Positions 25,901 to 37,875 of a stretch of 64,000 nt of DNA are shown here, one piece after another. The DNA is from Scolanthus callimorphus (lineage: Eukaryota; Cnidaria; Anthozoa; Actiniaria; Edwardsiidae): contig CM066923.1 of assembly GCA_033964015.1 (NCBI GenBank), forward strand, positions 9,041,978 to 9,105,977, in the 5' to 3' direction. The notes under the pieces are model-generated. The model was not told where the DNA came from, made no database searches, and saw only the letters and a program-made list of their open reading frames with translations. Both the position numbers and the translations under genes were made by a program. Within the stretch, counting starts at the first letter, position 1. Each line of letters opens with the position of its first letter.

Positions 25901-28900
25901 GGGGAGCTAGCGCGCGAGCGGCAAACACTCGCCCCTCATGTTTGCTTCCGTCCCTTTCTCCTTCCCTTTCACTGTGTGCTTGCACGCAAGCTACGACCGG
26001 GAAAGTAGATCCGGATCATCAAGCGTGTACTTGCACATCAATAATTACTAAAGTACATGTTTTAACCATACAAAAGGCTATGCAGACACATGGAATTGTG
26101 CGACTAATCTCGGAAGTCACAGTTGGGGCATAGGGAGTATTAGGGTGGGATTTATCAAACAGCAGGAAAAAACAAAAAACAACACAAGAAAAATAATATT
26201 CCAGCAGCCCATAAAGCCATAAACAAACTAATTTTTGTGTGGAGTTGTGTACTTACAAAATACTAGATGTTCTTTATGGTGGCTCTTTTGCTCTTTCACT
26301 TGCTGACGTCTCATTTATCTACTCCACAGCATGGGTAGGGTCTATTACATACGGCATGATGTTCCTGTTAGGACCTCTAGGGACCACCCTCTGCAAGAAG
26401 ATAGGATGCCGCCTGACAACAGTCATTGGATGTACTGTAGCTGCAGGTGGTTGCTTGCTTGGCTCGGTAGCGCCAAATATCTACATCATGGACTTAACTT
26501 ATGGACTAATGTTTGGTGTTGGTGCCAGTATGTGCTACTTCCCATCTGTGATCATACTTGGCACTTATTTCAACAAGAAGCTTTCCCTAGCTAATGGCTT
26601 GACCTCAGCTGGTAGTGGAGTTGGCTCACTAGCTATGGGTCCAGTTCTTCAGAAGTTATTAGACTATTTTGGCATGCGTAATACAATGCGAATCTCAGCT
26701 GGTATGCTTGCATGCATCGTTGTCATATCCATTATATATCGTCCAATCAACACACCATTCTTGAATGCACACAAGTACGAGACAAAGCATGAAGAAGCTA
26801 ACAAGAAGAAAGGTTGTGCAAGATTTGTGGACTTTAGCTTGTTCAAGAACAAGGCTTACCTTCTCTGGTGCGCTTCCCTGTCATTTGGATGTTAGGATAC
26901 TTTGTACCATTTGTCCACTTGGTGAGTTTATTTCTAAAAAAACAGATTTTATTTACTGGATTACCAGCAACTCACATTGTCATAATAGAAATAGCCTGCA
27001 TATCTGCTTGCTCAATTTTCTCTCATCCTCAATTCTGCTTAAAGGGGCTCTCGCACCCTTAATATTCGTCCACCGTGGACATAAAAATAAAATTGTAACC
27101 GTGAAAATACATGTACATTTGGCAGTATGTATCAAAATAATCCTCCAGATAAATAAGAAAAACCTTTTAAGTATTAGACAAATGCAATTCTAGGTTGTTT
27201 TGACCTGTTATCAAGAGGATGGAATTGGATTGCGATTTGAGGTATTTTCATGTCAGAGAAGTGGCCAAGCAAGCATGCGAGAGCTCCTTAAGAGCTCATA
27301 CACAGGCTAAGTAAATATAGCTCTCATTCTCAAATTTCCAAGTATGAAAACTGTTCAGCATGGTAAGAAATCAAAAAGTATATTCCCAACCCGACTCCAC
27401 CCACTCAACAACATTTAAAAAATTCAAACTTTGTACTTTTCTGGCAGAGACACTGCCTCTTTAACTTGTTGTTTGTTTACCTTTTCAGATAAGTCTCGCA
27501 ACCATCCAAGGTATTGATATTTACATGGCTACTCTCTTGATTGGAATCATGTCAGTGGGGTCTACAGTTGGGCGTCTCATCTTCGGCAAGATTGCTGACC
27601 ACCCTAGGGTTAATCGCCTGTACCTTTACCAGGCTTCCTTCCTAATGATTGGTATCAGTAATACCATTTGTCCAGCAATGACCACATATGCTGGACTGGC
27701 TTTCTATGCAGCATTCTTTGGGTTCTTTGAGGGATGTTATGTCCTCTTGGCCCCTGTTCTCACTGGTGATATTGTTGGGAGGAATAACATGGCCACCGGT
27801 GTTGGTGTTTTGTTTGCCATCAAGTCTGTGCCACTCACTCTTGGTCCTCCAATTGCTGGTATGTAATTTTGCTTCCCTTAAAATAAGTTGAGGTTATGTT
27901 TACACCATAGAGCACATTTCAGAAGAAGCAAATACACTTAGCCAATCACAAACAAAACAAATTCAATGACTAAGCAATCAGGTCATGAAGTAAGCATAGA
28001 CTTGCATTTAGTAATGACTCAAGGAGGCACTTTGAGGCTAAATACCTCAACCAATAGATAGAGGGGAATGTGTAGAAAATGAAAGCCCTTTTACATTTTA
28101 GCGCTCATGTGAAATCTGTTCTATGGGGTGGCTAACATTATGACACACTTGCTTGAAAAAGAGGGAGAATGAATCCCTTTCTATTGATCAGAAAATAAAT
28201 TCATAACATAATAATTTTATGGCTTTCTTTGTGAAGCAATATGTTGGTGCTGCAGGAAAATTAATATATGGACTGCATCATACAAAATGAGCCAAGCAGC
28301 TGCAATACAAAAATGACTGAAATTGATTTGAAATTAATTGAACTGATGTTTTGCATTTTTCAAGTATAGTTTCTCATTGCATTTTGACATGTGGTAACAT
28401 AGTTGTTTCAGCAACACTGGCCTTGTGTGCTATAGTTAACTAATGCAAATCTTTGTTTTCCAGGGTTCATCTATGATGTCTCAAAGTCCTACGAGTTGGC
28501 ATTCTACATTGCTGGAGCAGTTCCTGTCCTTGCTGCATGCATGATGTTTGGCATTCCATTCCTGATGCCTCAGCAAGATGAAGACGAACACAAGCACATT
28601 GGAAAGTTTGAGGTCATCATGGATGAGAAAGATCTTGATTACGACAAGCCATACAAAGAGGACAACAGTTCAGGATACCAATCTTCTGATCCTCAGATAC
28701 CTCAAATGATAGTTGAACCACCGACACCCACATTTCCGACAGAGATATTCCCCCGCCCTCACCAACTCTACCCCCACAAGTCCATGCAAGCTCAAGGAGT
28801 CTTAATGCACCATCACCACCATGCATACGACATCAGAAAACTGCCTCAAGGCCAAACTCTGTGCACTTCCACGACAGTGTCAAAATTCAGGATAATAGGC

Positions 28901-29274
28901 TAAGTCTGAGTGGATCACAGTTCAGTGTTAACAGCATTCTTAGCAAACATGGACAGAGCACTACAAGTCTCAGCAATACAAATACATTATCACCTATACG
29001 TGAAACATGCTTAGTGACTTTTGATGAGGCTCCGTCTGACCACTGTGTTATTAAAAGAAGTAGGGTGCTTGAGTTACAAAGAGAACTCAGTCCGTCAACA
29101 TTTTCTCTTGTGCGACGGCATTTGGACATTGGTGTACCTAAGCAGATATCTGCCTCTAAGTATGGTGGTAGTATCGGATGTATATCGGTTCCTGGTGACG
29201 CTGTTCCGTCATCTTACTCCAATGATCAGGCAGAAAAAGAAAAGAAATCTCTTGGCAAAATAACATCTGTGTGA
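22963..29274 (+). CDS. Monocarboxylate transporter-like protein (SLC16 family, MFS)
   Basis: Proton-linked or facilitative plasma-membrane carrier for monocarboxylates or related small acids; substrate unknown. Coding exons: 22963-23155, 26330-26921, 27489-27858 and 28464-29274, all with GT-AG borders and matching phases. The start is the first ATG in frame (22963); the frame is open upstream only from a GTG. TM1 carries the SLC16 signature DGGWGW; later motifs include WVGSITYGM and GSTVGRLIFGKIADH with the conserved TM8 arginine. A long hydrophilic C-terminal tail of roughly 200 residues follows the last TM, so the protein (about 655 aa) is longer than usual for MCTs. Two single-base frame breaks are present: near 26875 (after LLWCAS) and near 28850 (before VHFHDSVKIQ). 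Both are mended by one base in a short homopolymer, so assembly error is likely. The exact paralogue cannot be told. Confidence 0.85.
25148..25709. repeat. MITE with CAGTCGAAGCTCTCG ends in SLC16 intron 1
   Basis: Ends CAGTCGAAGCTCTCG and AGAGCTTCGACTG are inverted and flanked on each side by TA (25146-47, 25710-11), as in Tc1/mariner elements. The interior carries many copies of the word GGTCGCTTACGAGAGC in both directions. No transposase is encoded. The size is 562 bp. Confidence 0.8.
27037..27240 (-). repeat. 200-bp dispersed repeat, inverted copy in SLC16 intron 2
   Basis: Reverse complement of the repeat at 34820-34993 and 46565-46768. Shared words include AAAGGGGCTCT, AATATTCGTCCACC, TAATCCTCCAGAT, CAACCTAGAATT and AGGATGGAATTGGATTG. 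No ORF. Confidence 0.75.
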
Positions 29275-31250
29275 GATGATGCTAAAATGGGAACCAATGA
29301 AAGCACACATCTTGCACCCATTGTTGTTTCTTTTGAGGTATTGCGAACAAACAGGCCTTGCACAAAGATAATTACGAAACAAAACCTTGAATGCAAAGGC
29401 ATTCTGATAGATGACACAAAAAAAAGAGGAAGGCATAAGTAAAAAGTAAACTTAGAACTACAAAGGAAACAAGTCAGTGGGAGTTTTTACCTGCAGCGTA
29501 ATTAAATTGATCAAGAAGCTAAATACAGACAGTTGATGCTATTAGAGTGGTTTTCAACCGACTGTGAAATAGATACTAACCAAATAGGCACTACTATACA
29601 CTACGAAAGTCATTTTTATTGTATTTTCCTTTGTAATTATGACAAAGTAGACACTATTAAACACTGACTATTAGTTTTTGTTTCACAGCCAGATGAAAAC
29701 CACTCTACTTCACAAAGCAATATTTGCACAACAACAAAACTAGCAACATTACTAAGACTAATACATCAGAAATATTTTTTTAGTCATAAAGAGTTTTACC
29801 TGGCATTCTAGCTAGCCTTACATTTTCTAAAACATGACTTACTCTACTAAAGTACTTTTTACCTCAATTTTAAAAATATATTTTGCTTATAATTCTCGGA
29901 GTAACGCTTTTACAGAATTTATAGTGCAAAACATGAATTCAGTTTTACTTTCTCTCCTTTTATACCAGGTCAATTTTCAATGTTTGTCAATGCACTTTCC
30001 ATGCTAACTGCTTGTTGTAATTTTTAAGAGTCATTTTCATAATGATATTCATAGAGGTAACTTTGTGTTGCTAGTTTTTTTATTCGTTACATTAAATAAT
30101 AAAATATAGTAGGGGAGATAAAAACTCACTTCCATGGAAACCAAAAAAAACAGTTAGAAATAACTTACTGCACATGGAAAAACATTATAGAGAAGCATAA
30201 CTTGTACCATCTGCTCCATTGTGTGATTCAAGAAAAATATCCACACAGAAGGGATTTGGAAATTTCAGAGGGGTGAAGGGGGGTTGAATGCCTGGGTGTG
30301 TGTGTGTGTGTGGGGGGGGGGGGGGGGTAATATCTTAAATCCCTTCTGTAGGAGAGGTATGGATAATTTCTGGCAATAGGCAAGAGGCAATAGGTATTAG
30401 ATGCAAAACATTATTTAGATCATGCATTTATTAAAGTAAATTCACACTCACAATAATTTTGCTTTAGCCTGCACTTAAAATAACATGGTGCAAAAAAAAT
30501 TGTAGTTGACTTACGTAGTATTGTAGCTATCTAAAATCATTGGGAATGTGAGTTTACTACACAGAAATGGTCATACACACTTTCATCAACTCGTTCTTGA
30601 GTTTCTAAAGAATGCATATATTTGTAAAAAAAAGCTTGTTTTAAAGCTAACATTGGTGTATGGGGAAGTAATAATAATTTAAGGCAGTAACAATCAAAAT
30701 AATTTAAATGCTTTTGAGTTAAGCTTTTCTACTCGGTCATCTGAGACTCAGGGCTTTACAGCAATACACAAAAGATGTTGAAGACGACATACATTAAAAT
30801 ATGTATACCATATTATTTGATTACTTTAGTAAAGTGCCTTGTAATAGTTATATCATAGAGTTTTATTAAAGAAGTTACCTTATTAGAATGTGATCCAGGT
30901 CTGACAAAAAAAACAATCAATAATATTTCACCTTTTTAAACAGCTTATTGACAAATGACTTGAAATTCAGTTTTCTTGTGTTAAACTGCAGCTCATTCTT
31001 GAACATTTTCTACAATGTGTTTAGAAACTACATGTTCATATTTTCTTTCTTGTTTCCTAGTTTCTGTTTGTTTAGAGTGTTGTTATTGTTCATTTCAAAA
31101 ATTATTAAAATACATTTAAAAAAATGACAGAACTTGGCTTAAGTTTGCAAAGAGCAATCAGAGAACTGCCTGTGGTTACTGTTAGTTAGTGTATTAAGCA
31201 ACATGTTGATTTTGTGATCTGTAAAATAAAAATAATTTGAAAACAAAGTA
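29275..31250 (+). other. Probable 3' UTR and downstream region of the SLC16 gene
   Basis: No ORF follows the stop at 29272-29274 for about 2 kb. AATAAA signals lie at 30098-30103 and 31225-31230; either could end the transcript. A GT microsatellite followed by a run of about 16 G sits at 30295-30329. Calling this UTR is inference from position and signals. Confidence 0.45.
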
Positions 31251-31716
31251 CATGGTACAATATTCTGTTTAAAGCACAGGTTCCCCAAGCTTCATGGGAG
31301 TTTACTGTGCAACTACGTCAACCAGGCCATTTTGTAGCAAGTTAGCCAATCAGAAAGCGAGTACAGAACAAAGGATTTTGACTTTCTTGAGATCTCAGAC
31401 ATCAAAATATACACTTTTAAAATTGTGAAAATTATGAGCAGAAATAACTTCAAAACACTTAATTACTCATTGTCAGACGTACTGCAGGTATTAAATTTCC
31501 TTAAAATGGTTTGAATCTCTAAATGACAAACTTTTTACAGGATGGCCCGGTTGACCTAGTCACATAGTAAAATTAATTATTTGAATAAAGCTGAAGTAGT
31601 TTCAATTTCATAATGTTTGTTATTAATTTCACTTACATGAACTGTGCTTCGCTAGCGAGTATAGTGAGTCATCGCAGCCCTTCTGTAAGAGAAATAACAG
31701 TACAATCAGACCCCCG

Positions 31717-31925
31717 TTACACAGGTCTGGATAAATTTTGTACCTGGAATACCTGTATACATGGTACCGTGCAAATTTTGTTACACATTGCAGAGGTTTT
31801 TACATACACTGGGCCAGACAAATTTTTGAACTGCCGAATTTTGTACCTGGAACACCTGTTTACATGGTAATGTACAAATTTTGTTACACATTGCAGACTG
31901 AGGTGTTTACACAGGTTTGTGCAAC
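31717..31925. repeat. Diverged tandem duplication, about 115-bp period
   Basis: The order AATTTTGTACCTGGAA, ACCTGT, ACATGGTA, CAAATTTTGTTACACATTGC occurs at about 31732-31792 and again at 31838-31897. It is flanked by TTACACAGGTCTG and TTTACACAGGTTTG. Confidence 0.65.
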
Positions 31926-32215
31926 ATTTTGATTACTTTGTAACGCTTGAAAAGGGTTAGTTTCCATGCCATGACACAAGGGTCTGGTACGAAACCGAAA
32001 CCATACCGGTCAAAAGTTGTAGCTGCTTTTTGTAGGTCCCAAAACTTCACTCCCATGTGAACAGAACCCATAAGTGGGCCGGAATTTGCCCGTTCAAAAA
32101 TTCTTCCGGGCCCATGTGACCATGGTAACCGAGGTCTCAATGTCATAACTTTGATAAGAGGCTCCCCGTGACAGCTAACGTCGATATGGCGCCCGCGAAA
32201 TTCAAAAGGCTACAT

Positions 32216-32453
32216 TGTGAGGGGTGGCGAATGGTCCTTTTTTTTTTAATTTCTCGCGAAATTTTAGGCGTTCTCGAATTCTCGTATTTTTAAATTTGCC
32301 GTTCTCGGATCTCGGATTTTTTTTCAGGTCGTCTCGGATTTTCCAGTTTGTTGTGTTTATATGGCGAATCTCAAATCGAGTTCTCGATCTCGGATTTTGA
32401 AAGCGGCGTTCTCGCGTTCTCGGAATTCTCGCATTGACCATTCGCCCCTCAAT
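32216..32453. repeat. MITE with GAGGGG(T/C)GAATGGTC ends
   Basis: TTGTGAGGGGTGGCGAATGGTC at the left pairs with GACCATTCGCCCCTCAA at the right. The interior is full of TTCTCGGAT / ATCTCGGATTTT words on one strand. A short direct duplication, TTAGATACACCAAATCTTA, follows at about 32455-32500. Confidence 0.65.
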
Positions 32454-33011
32454 TGTAGATACACCAAATCTTAGATCAGTTAGATACACCAAATCTTAAT
32501 TTGTGGACGGCAAACGGTTCTTTTAAGCTTGGACTCAGCTTTCTAGATCTAGCAAACGTTTATCTGTTTATGAAGCAACCATGGCTGGAGTGTCGGCTGG
32601 AGTCTTTATAACTTTGTCCGAAGAACAGAAGAGAACAGAAAGCTTCCACATGAGCCGAATCACGAATGAGAAGATCAAAACAGGACTAGAAAGATAGAAA
32701 ACTAACAGAAAACAACGAAGTATCGATTACTGGGATGCATCATGATTGAGTGCACACGGCAAAACGTAAATACAATCACATTTGATGGCAAAATCGATCC
32801 GACCTTACCTTACTTCGTTTCCTCAAGTGTGCGTTGCGTTCCCAGAGCCCTTTGTGTGCAGCGCAACGGTCAGCGGACAGGGCAGGGTACCCGTGACCCT
32901 TGGTCACGAGTTCTTCGCGCAGCCAGAACCGAAGCGGCGTGTACGCAGGATTTTTAAAAGTTGCAGTAAATTTACAGGTCAAGGGCTGCAGTGCAGCACC
33001 CCTTTTCTCAC

Positions 33012-33262
33012 TGTATGCATTTCTACGCGACCTCGAAATTCAATATTGCGATGGGCGATTTTTAACCTGTCAATCAAACCAAAACGCTGGATTCGGCTGC
33101 TTCAGTGGGTCGACAATTGATTGCAAAATCAACCAAAATTAAGTTATTATTTGGCTTCTTTGTCAAGAATGTTAACTTTCTGTTCAAGAAAATTCACATT
33201 GCGTAAAATCGACAGCCAACGCAACAGTGAATTTTGAGGTCGCGCGTAGAAATGCATACGGT
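33012..33262. repeat. Inverted repeat around 33.1 kb
   Basis: GTATGCATTTCTACGCGACC (33014 onward) pairs with GGTCGCGCGTAGAAATGCATAC near 33238-33258, separated by about 190 bp. It is probably a degraded MITE. Confidence 0.55.
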
Positions 33263-33763
33263 GGAAAAATCGCCTAAATGTCTTAGAAAATTCGCCATAT
33301 TTTGTTCTTTTCAACCACAATATAGACAATTGAGATAAGGAAGGTGAAAGTCACGTGCAACTGAAAAGTCTCCTGAAACCCGGAATATCCGAGGATACTT
33401 CACTGTTTTGCGCGTGAGCTTGAGTTTCAATCGCAAACGTCCTCAGGGTCAGTGAACAGTGGCAGGATATATCAATCCTTCACGTCTTAGTATATATCCA
33501 CCACTATTCGTTTCGCCATTGGGGACTAGTTGTATACTATCCGTATCGAAGGAACTCAGGGAAGGGGGCATATTCACCTCTGACAGCTAGGACCCCAGCT
33601 CCCTTTCCCTAAAGCTGGGGTTCGATTATACAAATATGAAGTATCATGAACACTTGACTTGTACATAGTTTTGTTAGGACACTAATATAATACATGCACC
33701 TTTATACAATGGGATATAGAAAAGCGACGGCCAAACACCTGAGTACATGTCATCTGGATGCTT

Positions 33764-33769
33764 TTTATT
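33764..33769 (-). terminator. Poly(A) signal (AATAAA) of the Sp17-like gene
   Basis: TTTATT on the plus strand, i.e. AATAAA on the minus strand, lies about 165 bp past the stop codon of the Sp17-like gene at 33932. Assignment rests on position and sequence. Confidence 0.6.
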
Positions 33770-33931
33770 TACAACGTCATAAGAAGTCTTGAGATTTTTC
33801 TGCTGTTCTTGTGTGAACACTCCTTGAGAAAATCAGAAAACTGGTATATTTAGAGATGAAATGTTCATTGGTTAAAAATAGTGCTCATGGCCATGCTTAG
33901 TTCTAAAAATCACATCTCCATGTATGTTATT

Positions 33932-36900
33932 TTAAGACTCTTCCTGGGTTGGTTCAGATGCAGCGTCTGTTGTTGCCTGCTCCTCTGTCTTCTGCTCCCC
34001 TTCCGCAGGAGCAGCTGGGGCTTCTGAACTTTCTGCTTCTGCAGCCTCACCTTCTGGAGCTGCCTCTGCCTCAGGTGTAGCCTCCTGCTGTTGCCCTTCA
34101 GCTGTAGCCTCCTGCTGCTGCCCCTCAGCTGTAGCCTCCTGCTGTTGCCCTTCAGGTGTAGCCTCCTGCTGTTGCCCCTCAGCTGTAGCCTCCTGCTGTT
34201 GTCCTTCAGGTGTAGCCTCCTGCTGTTGCCCCTCAGCTGTAACCTCCTGCTGTTGCCCTTCAGGTGTAGCCTCCTGCTGTTGCCCCTCAGGTGTAGCCTC
34301 CTGTTGTTGCCCCTCAGCTTCACCCTCAGGGACAGCTTCTTGTTGCTGCCCTTCCTCTGCAGGAGTCTCCTGCTCCGGTGCAGCATCTGCTACAGCATCA
34401 GGGGCAGCATCTGCAGCAGTATCAGCAGGAGCTGATTCCTCCTGTGCTGCACTGTCATCCCCTGCTACATCAGCTGTGTCTTCCACCCCTCAGCAGGAGT
34501 TGTCAGGAGTTGGCTACCAACAGGGGTACCACCATCTTTCATCTCCTTCCTGGTCTTATGCCCTCGGAATGATGCCTGAATCTTGGTTGCTGCCTTATTG
34601 ACCTCAGGGTCATCTAAGTCAATGTCTATTTCCTCAGCAGTTTCTTGTGGAGCTTCTGCAGCAGGGGCCTCACCTACTTCTGACTTGGTACCTCCGCTTC
34701 CAGAACTGAATCCTCTGTCGCTTGTGCAGATTGTGCAGCATCCTCGCCTATCAATCAAGGAAAAATAAAGATACAGTAATCATTTCTCAACGCAGAGAAC
34801 AGCTTGGCCAAGAAAATATCTCAAATCGCAATCCAATTCCATCCTCTTGATAACAGGTTAAAACAACCTAGAATTACATTTGTCTAACACTTGAAAGATT
34901 TTTCTATTAATCTGGAGGATTATTTGATTACTACGGGCAAATGTACATGTGTTTTCCTGGTGGACGAATATTAAGTGGTCAGAGCCCCTTTAACCATGAC
35001 AGGGCATCTGGTAGGATACAGAAAAAAAAACAGAAATTATTACTATGAAATGTGAAGTCCAGCATGCCCATATTCCAATATATGGACATAACTGATTCTG
35101 TGAAATTCTGCATTCTGCATTAATCACAGCAAAAATGTCTGTGAAATTTGCTAACTTCATCCTTGAAAGTGTAAAACATCCCCACTTCACAACCCTGATA
35201 TAAACAAACAACCTAAAGGGTACAACTGTGAAACTATCTGAGTCAGGTCTCATACCAAGGGACCTAGAAATTCAGCAACAACAGGATAAATTATTAACTT
35301 GACGGTAACTTCAAGGACTGCAATAACATTAAAATTTTCTGCATCAAATTTGCTATCTCTTAGGGGTAAAATTCACTGTTAACCACACCCAATTTGCTAT
35401 CCCTTAGGTTAAAATCAATTTTCTGACCAGCACCCCCATCTATTTTTATGGGGAGTCCCCCAGGGATCCCAATCTATCCAATTACTTTACCTTGCTGTTG
35501 ACCTTCTTGTATAACAGCATTCTGTGCCTCAGGATCATTGAGATCAATGTCAACCTCATCAGCTGGCTTTGCAACTTCTTGTTGAGTTGCTGCAGCCTCA
35601 GCTTCAGTTGCTTCAGGTTCACTGACTGCCACTTCAGTTTCTGCAGCCACAGCTGGTTCAGTAACAGGTGCTTCTGACTCTACAGCACTTCCAGACTCAT
35701 TGGCTAGCAGAGACTCCGCTGATTTTGTTTTCTTCCTCTCCTCTCGGACTTTATGTCCACGGAATGAAGCCTGGATTTTCAAAGCAGCTCCTTGAACTTC
35801 TGGATCATTTAAGTCAATATCCACCTCTTCTTCCTGCTTTGGCTTTTCATCTTCCTTTGGTTCTACTGTCTCCTCTGATACAACATCCTTCACAGGAGAA
35901 CCAGCCTCAGTTGATTCCCTGCTCTTAGTTTCTTTAAGTTTAGTTACTTCCTCCCTTGCTTTATGACCACGGAAGTTTGCTTGTATTTTTGTAGCTGCTT
36001 CTTCTTCCTCCTTCTTGTGTTTGATATCTTCCCGTGTCTTGTGTCCTCTGAAGCTTGCTTGGATTTTCGTAGCAGCTTTCTGTACTTCTGGATCACCAAG
36101 ATCAATGTCTACATCTTCTCCCTTCATTAGCTTTTCTAGCTGATCTCCTCTTTTGGCATCATCTTTTCCAATTTCTGCCAAAATTAAAGAATGGACCATT
36201 AACTGAAATCACCCAACAGTATGTTTCTACAGTTTTTTCTCACTGTTGGGATTTTCGAATAAGCCAAATTTTATTTAAAAAAGTATACCATTAAAAAATA
36301 TTTAAAAATAAAAATAATCTTAAACTACCCCTAAATTACTTATTATATTCCTTGTTGTTGATTTCTCTTCTCTCTGAAACTTCTAAACAAATACATAAAA
36401 AAACAATTTTACTCCTGAAAATATGACAAGCGCCCCTGTCATGTCAAAATGGGAAGAACCCCCTGGATGCCTTATATTCCACAATAGTCCAGCTTTGAAT
36501 TCTCTACTCTACCACTGAATAGGCATAAATGGCACATAAGTACAGTGGGAGCCTCGATTTGCCGAACAAGTTGTGAATACCAATGAGTCCGAAGAGTTCC
36601 TCAAGTTTGTCTATTGTCTCAATTCAAACTTCATCAGTTTCTCATCGGTATCCACAACATTTTTGACTTAAAATTGAGGCTCCCACTGTATTTATGAGCA
36701 GTTGATGCCTATCCAGCGTTAGAGCAGAGAATATGAAACTGGACTATTATATGAATAGCATTTGTAAATTGCCTACACTTTATTAAACAACTTTCAATTG
36801 TTTTCTTCCACATATCTACAGAATACTGTCTTACTCTGCAAATAAGAATTCACTGGATAATTGGATATTTTACTGATATTTACATAATGGCTCATCAACA

Positions 36901-37573
36901 CTAGAAATCACCACCTTTCATCCATGTGCAACACATCCTCTAGGGATGTCATAAATAATTAAAGAGCCGAGGAACGTTTCTAAAAATTGCAACAAGTTTG
37001 GAACAAATATGCTTAATCAAGCACAATTTGTGGAGCAATAACCTCCTCTTATTTAAAATCTCTAGTACCCTTACTACGACTTGAAAAATTATACCGTGAA
37101 ATAAGTTTCATAGGCAAAATCTTTTCAGCCATTCTTTCACGTTTAGGGTCATGGTATCCCACAGTTTCACTTCAGCATTCATATTACTCCATCCTTCCTT
37201 GTGATTCTAATGCGCTAATAGTAATTAACCAAAAATTCAGAAAGGTATGCGATATATTCAGCCAATATTTCTTTCGGAGAATCTTTCTTGTCAAACACAC
37301 ACAGTCATGATAAACAAACAAACAAAGAAAAAGCTCTTCTTCGCGGATTAACATATACACATGTAAAATACAATGTATAAGACAAATATAAAGAAATATA
37401 AGCATCAAAAGAGTTCTACCTTCTCTGATCGCAAGTTGATTTTTGAAGTACTGAGCTCCAAATTGGATGATATCGTCTGGCTGTTCACGAAGAACTTCCC
37501 GCGCCAAACCTTCCAAAAGGTTTTGAAAACCGGGAGGAACTCGCAGTTTCGTTGGCGCATACTGGACTGCCAT
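33932..37573 (-). CDS. Sp17-like protein: RIIa dimerisation/docking domain, multiple IQ motifs, Q/E-rich repeat tail
   Basis: Probable ciliary/flagellar scaffold. RIIa domains of this type bind A-kinase anchoring helices and IQ motifs bind calmodulin. Three coding exons: 37420-37573, 35491-36174 and 33932-34747. The N-terminus matches the Sp17 pattern ([20 protein letters not shown], residues about 13-32). Exon 2 has three full IQ units of the form [16 protein letters not shown], most preceded by an acidic DIDL(N/G/D)DPEVQ spacer; a fourth spacer is cut off at the exon end. Exon 3 adds a fourth IQ unit, then a low-complexity A/E-rich region and nine copies of a 9-residue EGQQQEATP repeat (34072-34315). 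Vertebrate Sp17 has one IQ motif and about 150 residues; this is about 550. Two frame breaks in exon 3 (near 34690 and 34487) are each mended by one base in a C or G run. Confidence 0.85.
34820..34993 (+). repeat. 200-bp dispersed repeat in Sp17-like intron 2
   Basis: Same repeat as 46565-46768 and (inverted) 27037-27240, starting with TCGCAATCCAATTCCATCC and ending near GAGCCCCTTTAA. This copy is slightly shortened in the middle. Confidence 0.75.
36543..36688. repeat. Tc1/mariner-type MITE in Sp17-like intron 1
   Basis: 146 bp with inverted ends CAGTGGGAGCCTCGATTT and AAATTGAGGCTCCCACTG, flanked on both sides by TA. The CAGT terminus plus TA duplication fits the Tc1/mariner superfamily. The interior is palindromic around GAAACTGATG-like words and non-coding. 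Confidence 0.8.
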
Positions 37574-37704
37574 GTTTGGTAGTGAGATCTCTCACAACTT
37601 CGATGGATGTAGCTCTTTTAAACCATCGAAAATCGCAAAGTTTTCAGAGGTATCAAACTACACGGCCGCAACCAACATGGCGGTGGTATTGATGACATAT
37701 ACGC

Positions 37705-37717
37705 GTTGCTAGGTGAC
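37705..37717 (-). promoter_or_regulatory. RFX X-box upstream of the Sp17-like gene
   Basis: On the minus strand the 13-mer GTCACCTAGCAAC fits the X-box consensus GTNRCC-N(0-3)-RGYAAC exactly, with a one-base spacer. It lies 132 bp upstream of the ATG at 37573, in the range where RFX factors act on ciliary genes in animals. The adjacent CCGCCATGTTGG (rc of 37674-37685) is a possible second element. Regulation is inferred from sequence and from the ciliary type of the product. Confidence 0.6.
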
Positions 37718-37786
37718 TGGATCAGAGAAGTAACTACCGCTGACCAAGCGAAATTAAACGCTTTACACAACAGGAAACCCAAAAGC

Positions 37787-37875
37787 TAAGGCACTCTTTG
37801 CGCGCGGCCGCCACGCTTCTTCCGGTTTTCGCTCGCCCCGACTCCCTCCCCTTTAGAGCCGCTAACGCAGGCAAG
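37787..37875. repeat. Truncated MITE, GCCTGCGTAGCG family
   Basis: Inverted relative of 8848-8951: it shares CTTCTTCCGGTTTTCGCTCG and CCCCGACTCCCTCCC and ends GCCGCTAACGCAGGC. The other end is not recognisable. Confidence 0.6.

Noticed and set aside
34091..34435. Leucine/serine-rich ORF on the plus strand
   Set aside because: It is the antisense of the Q/E-rich repeats of the Sp17-like gene, which is supported by domains and splice sites.
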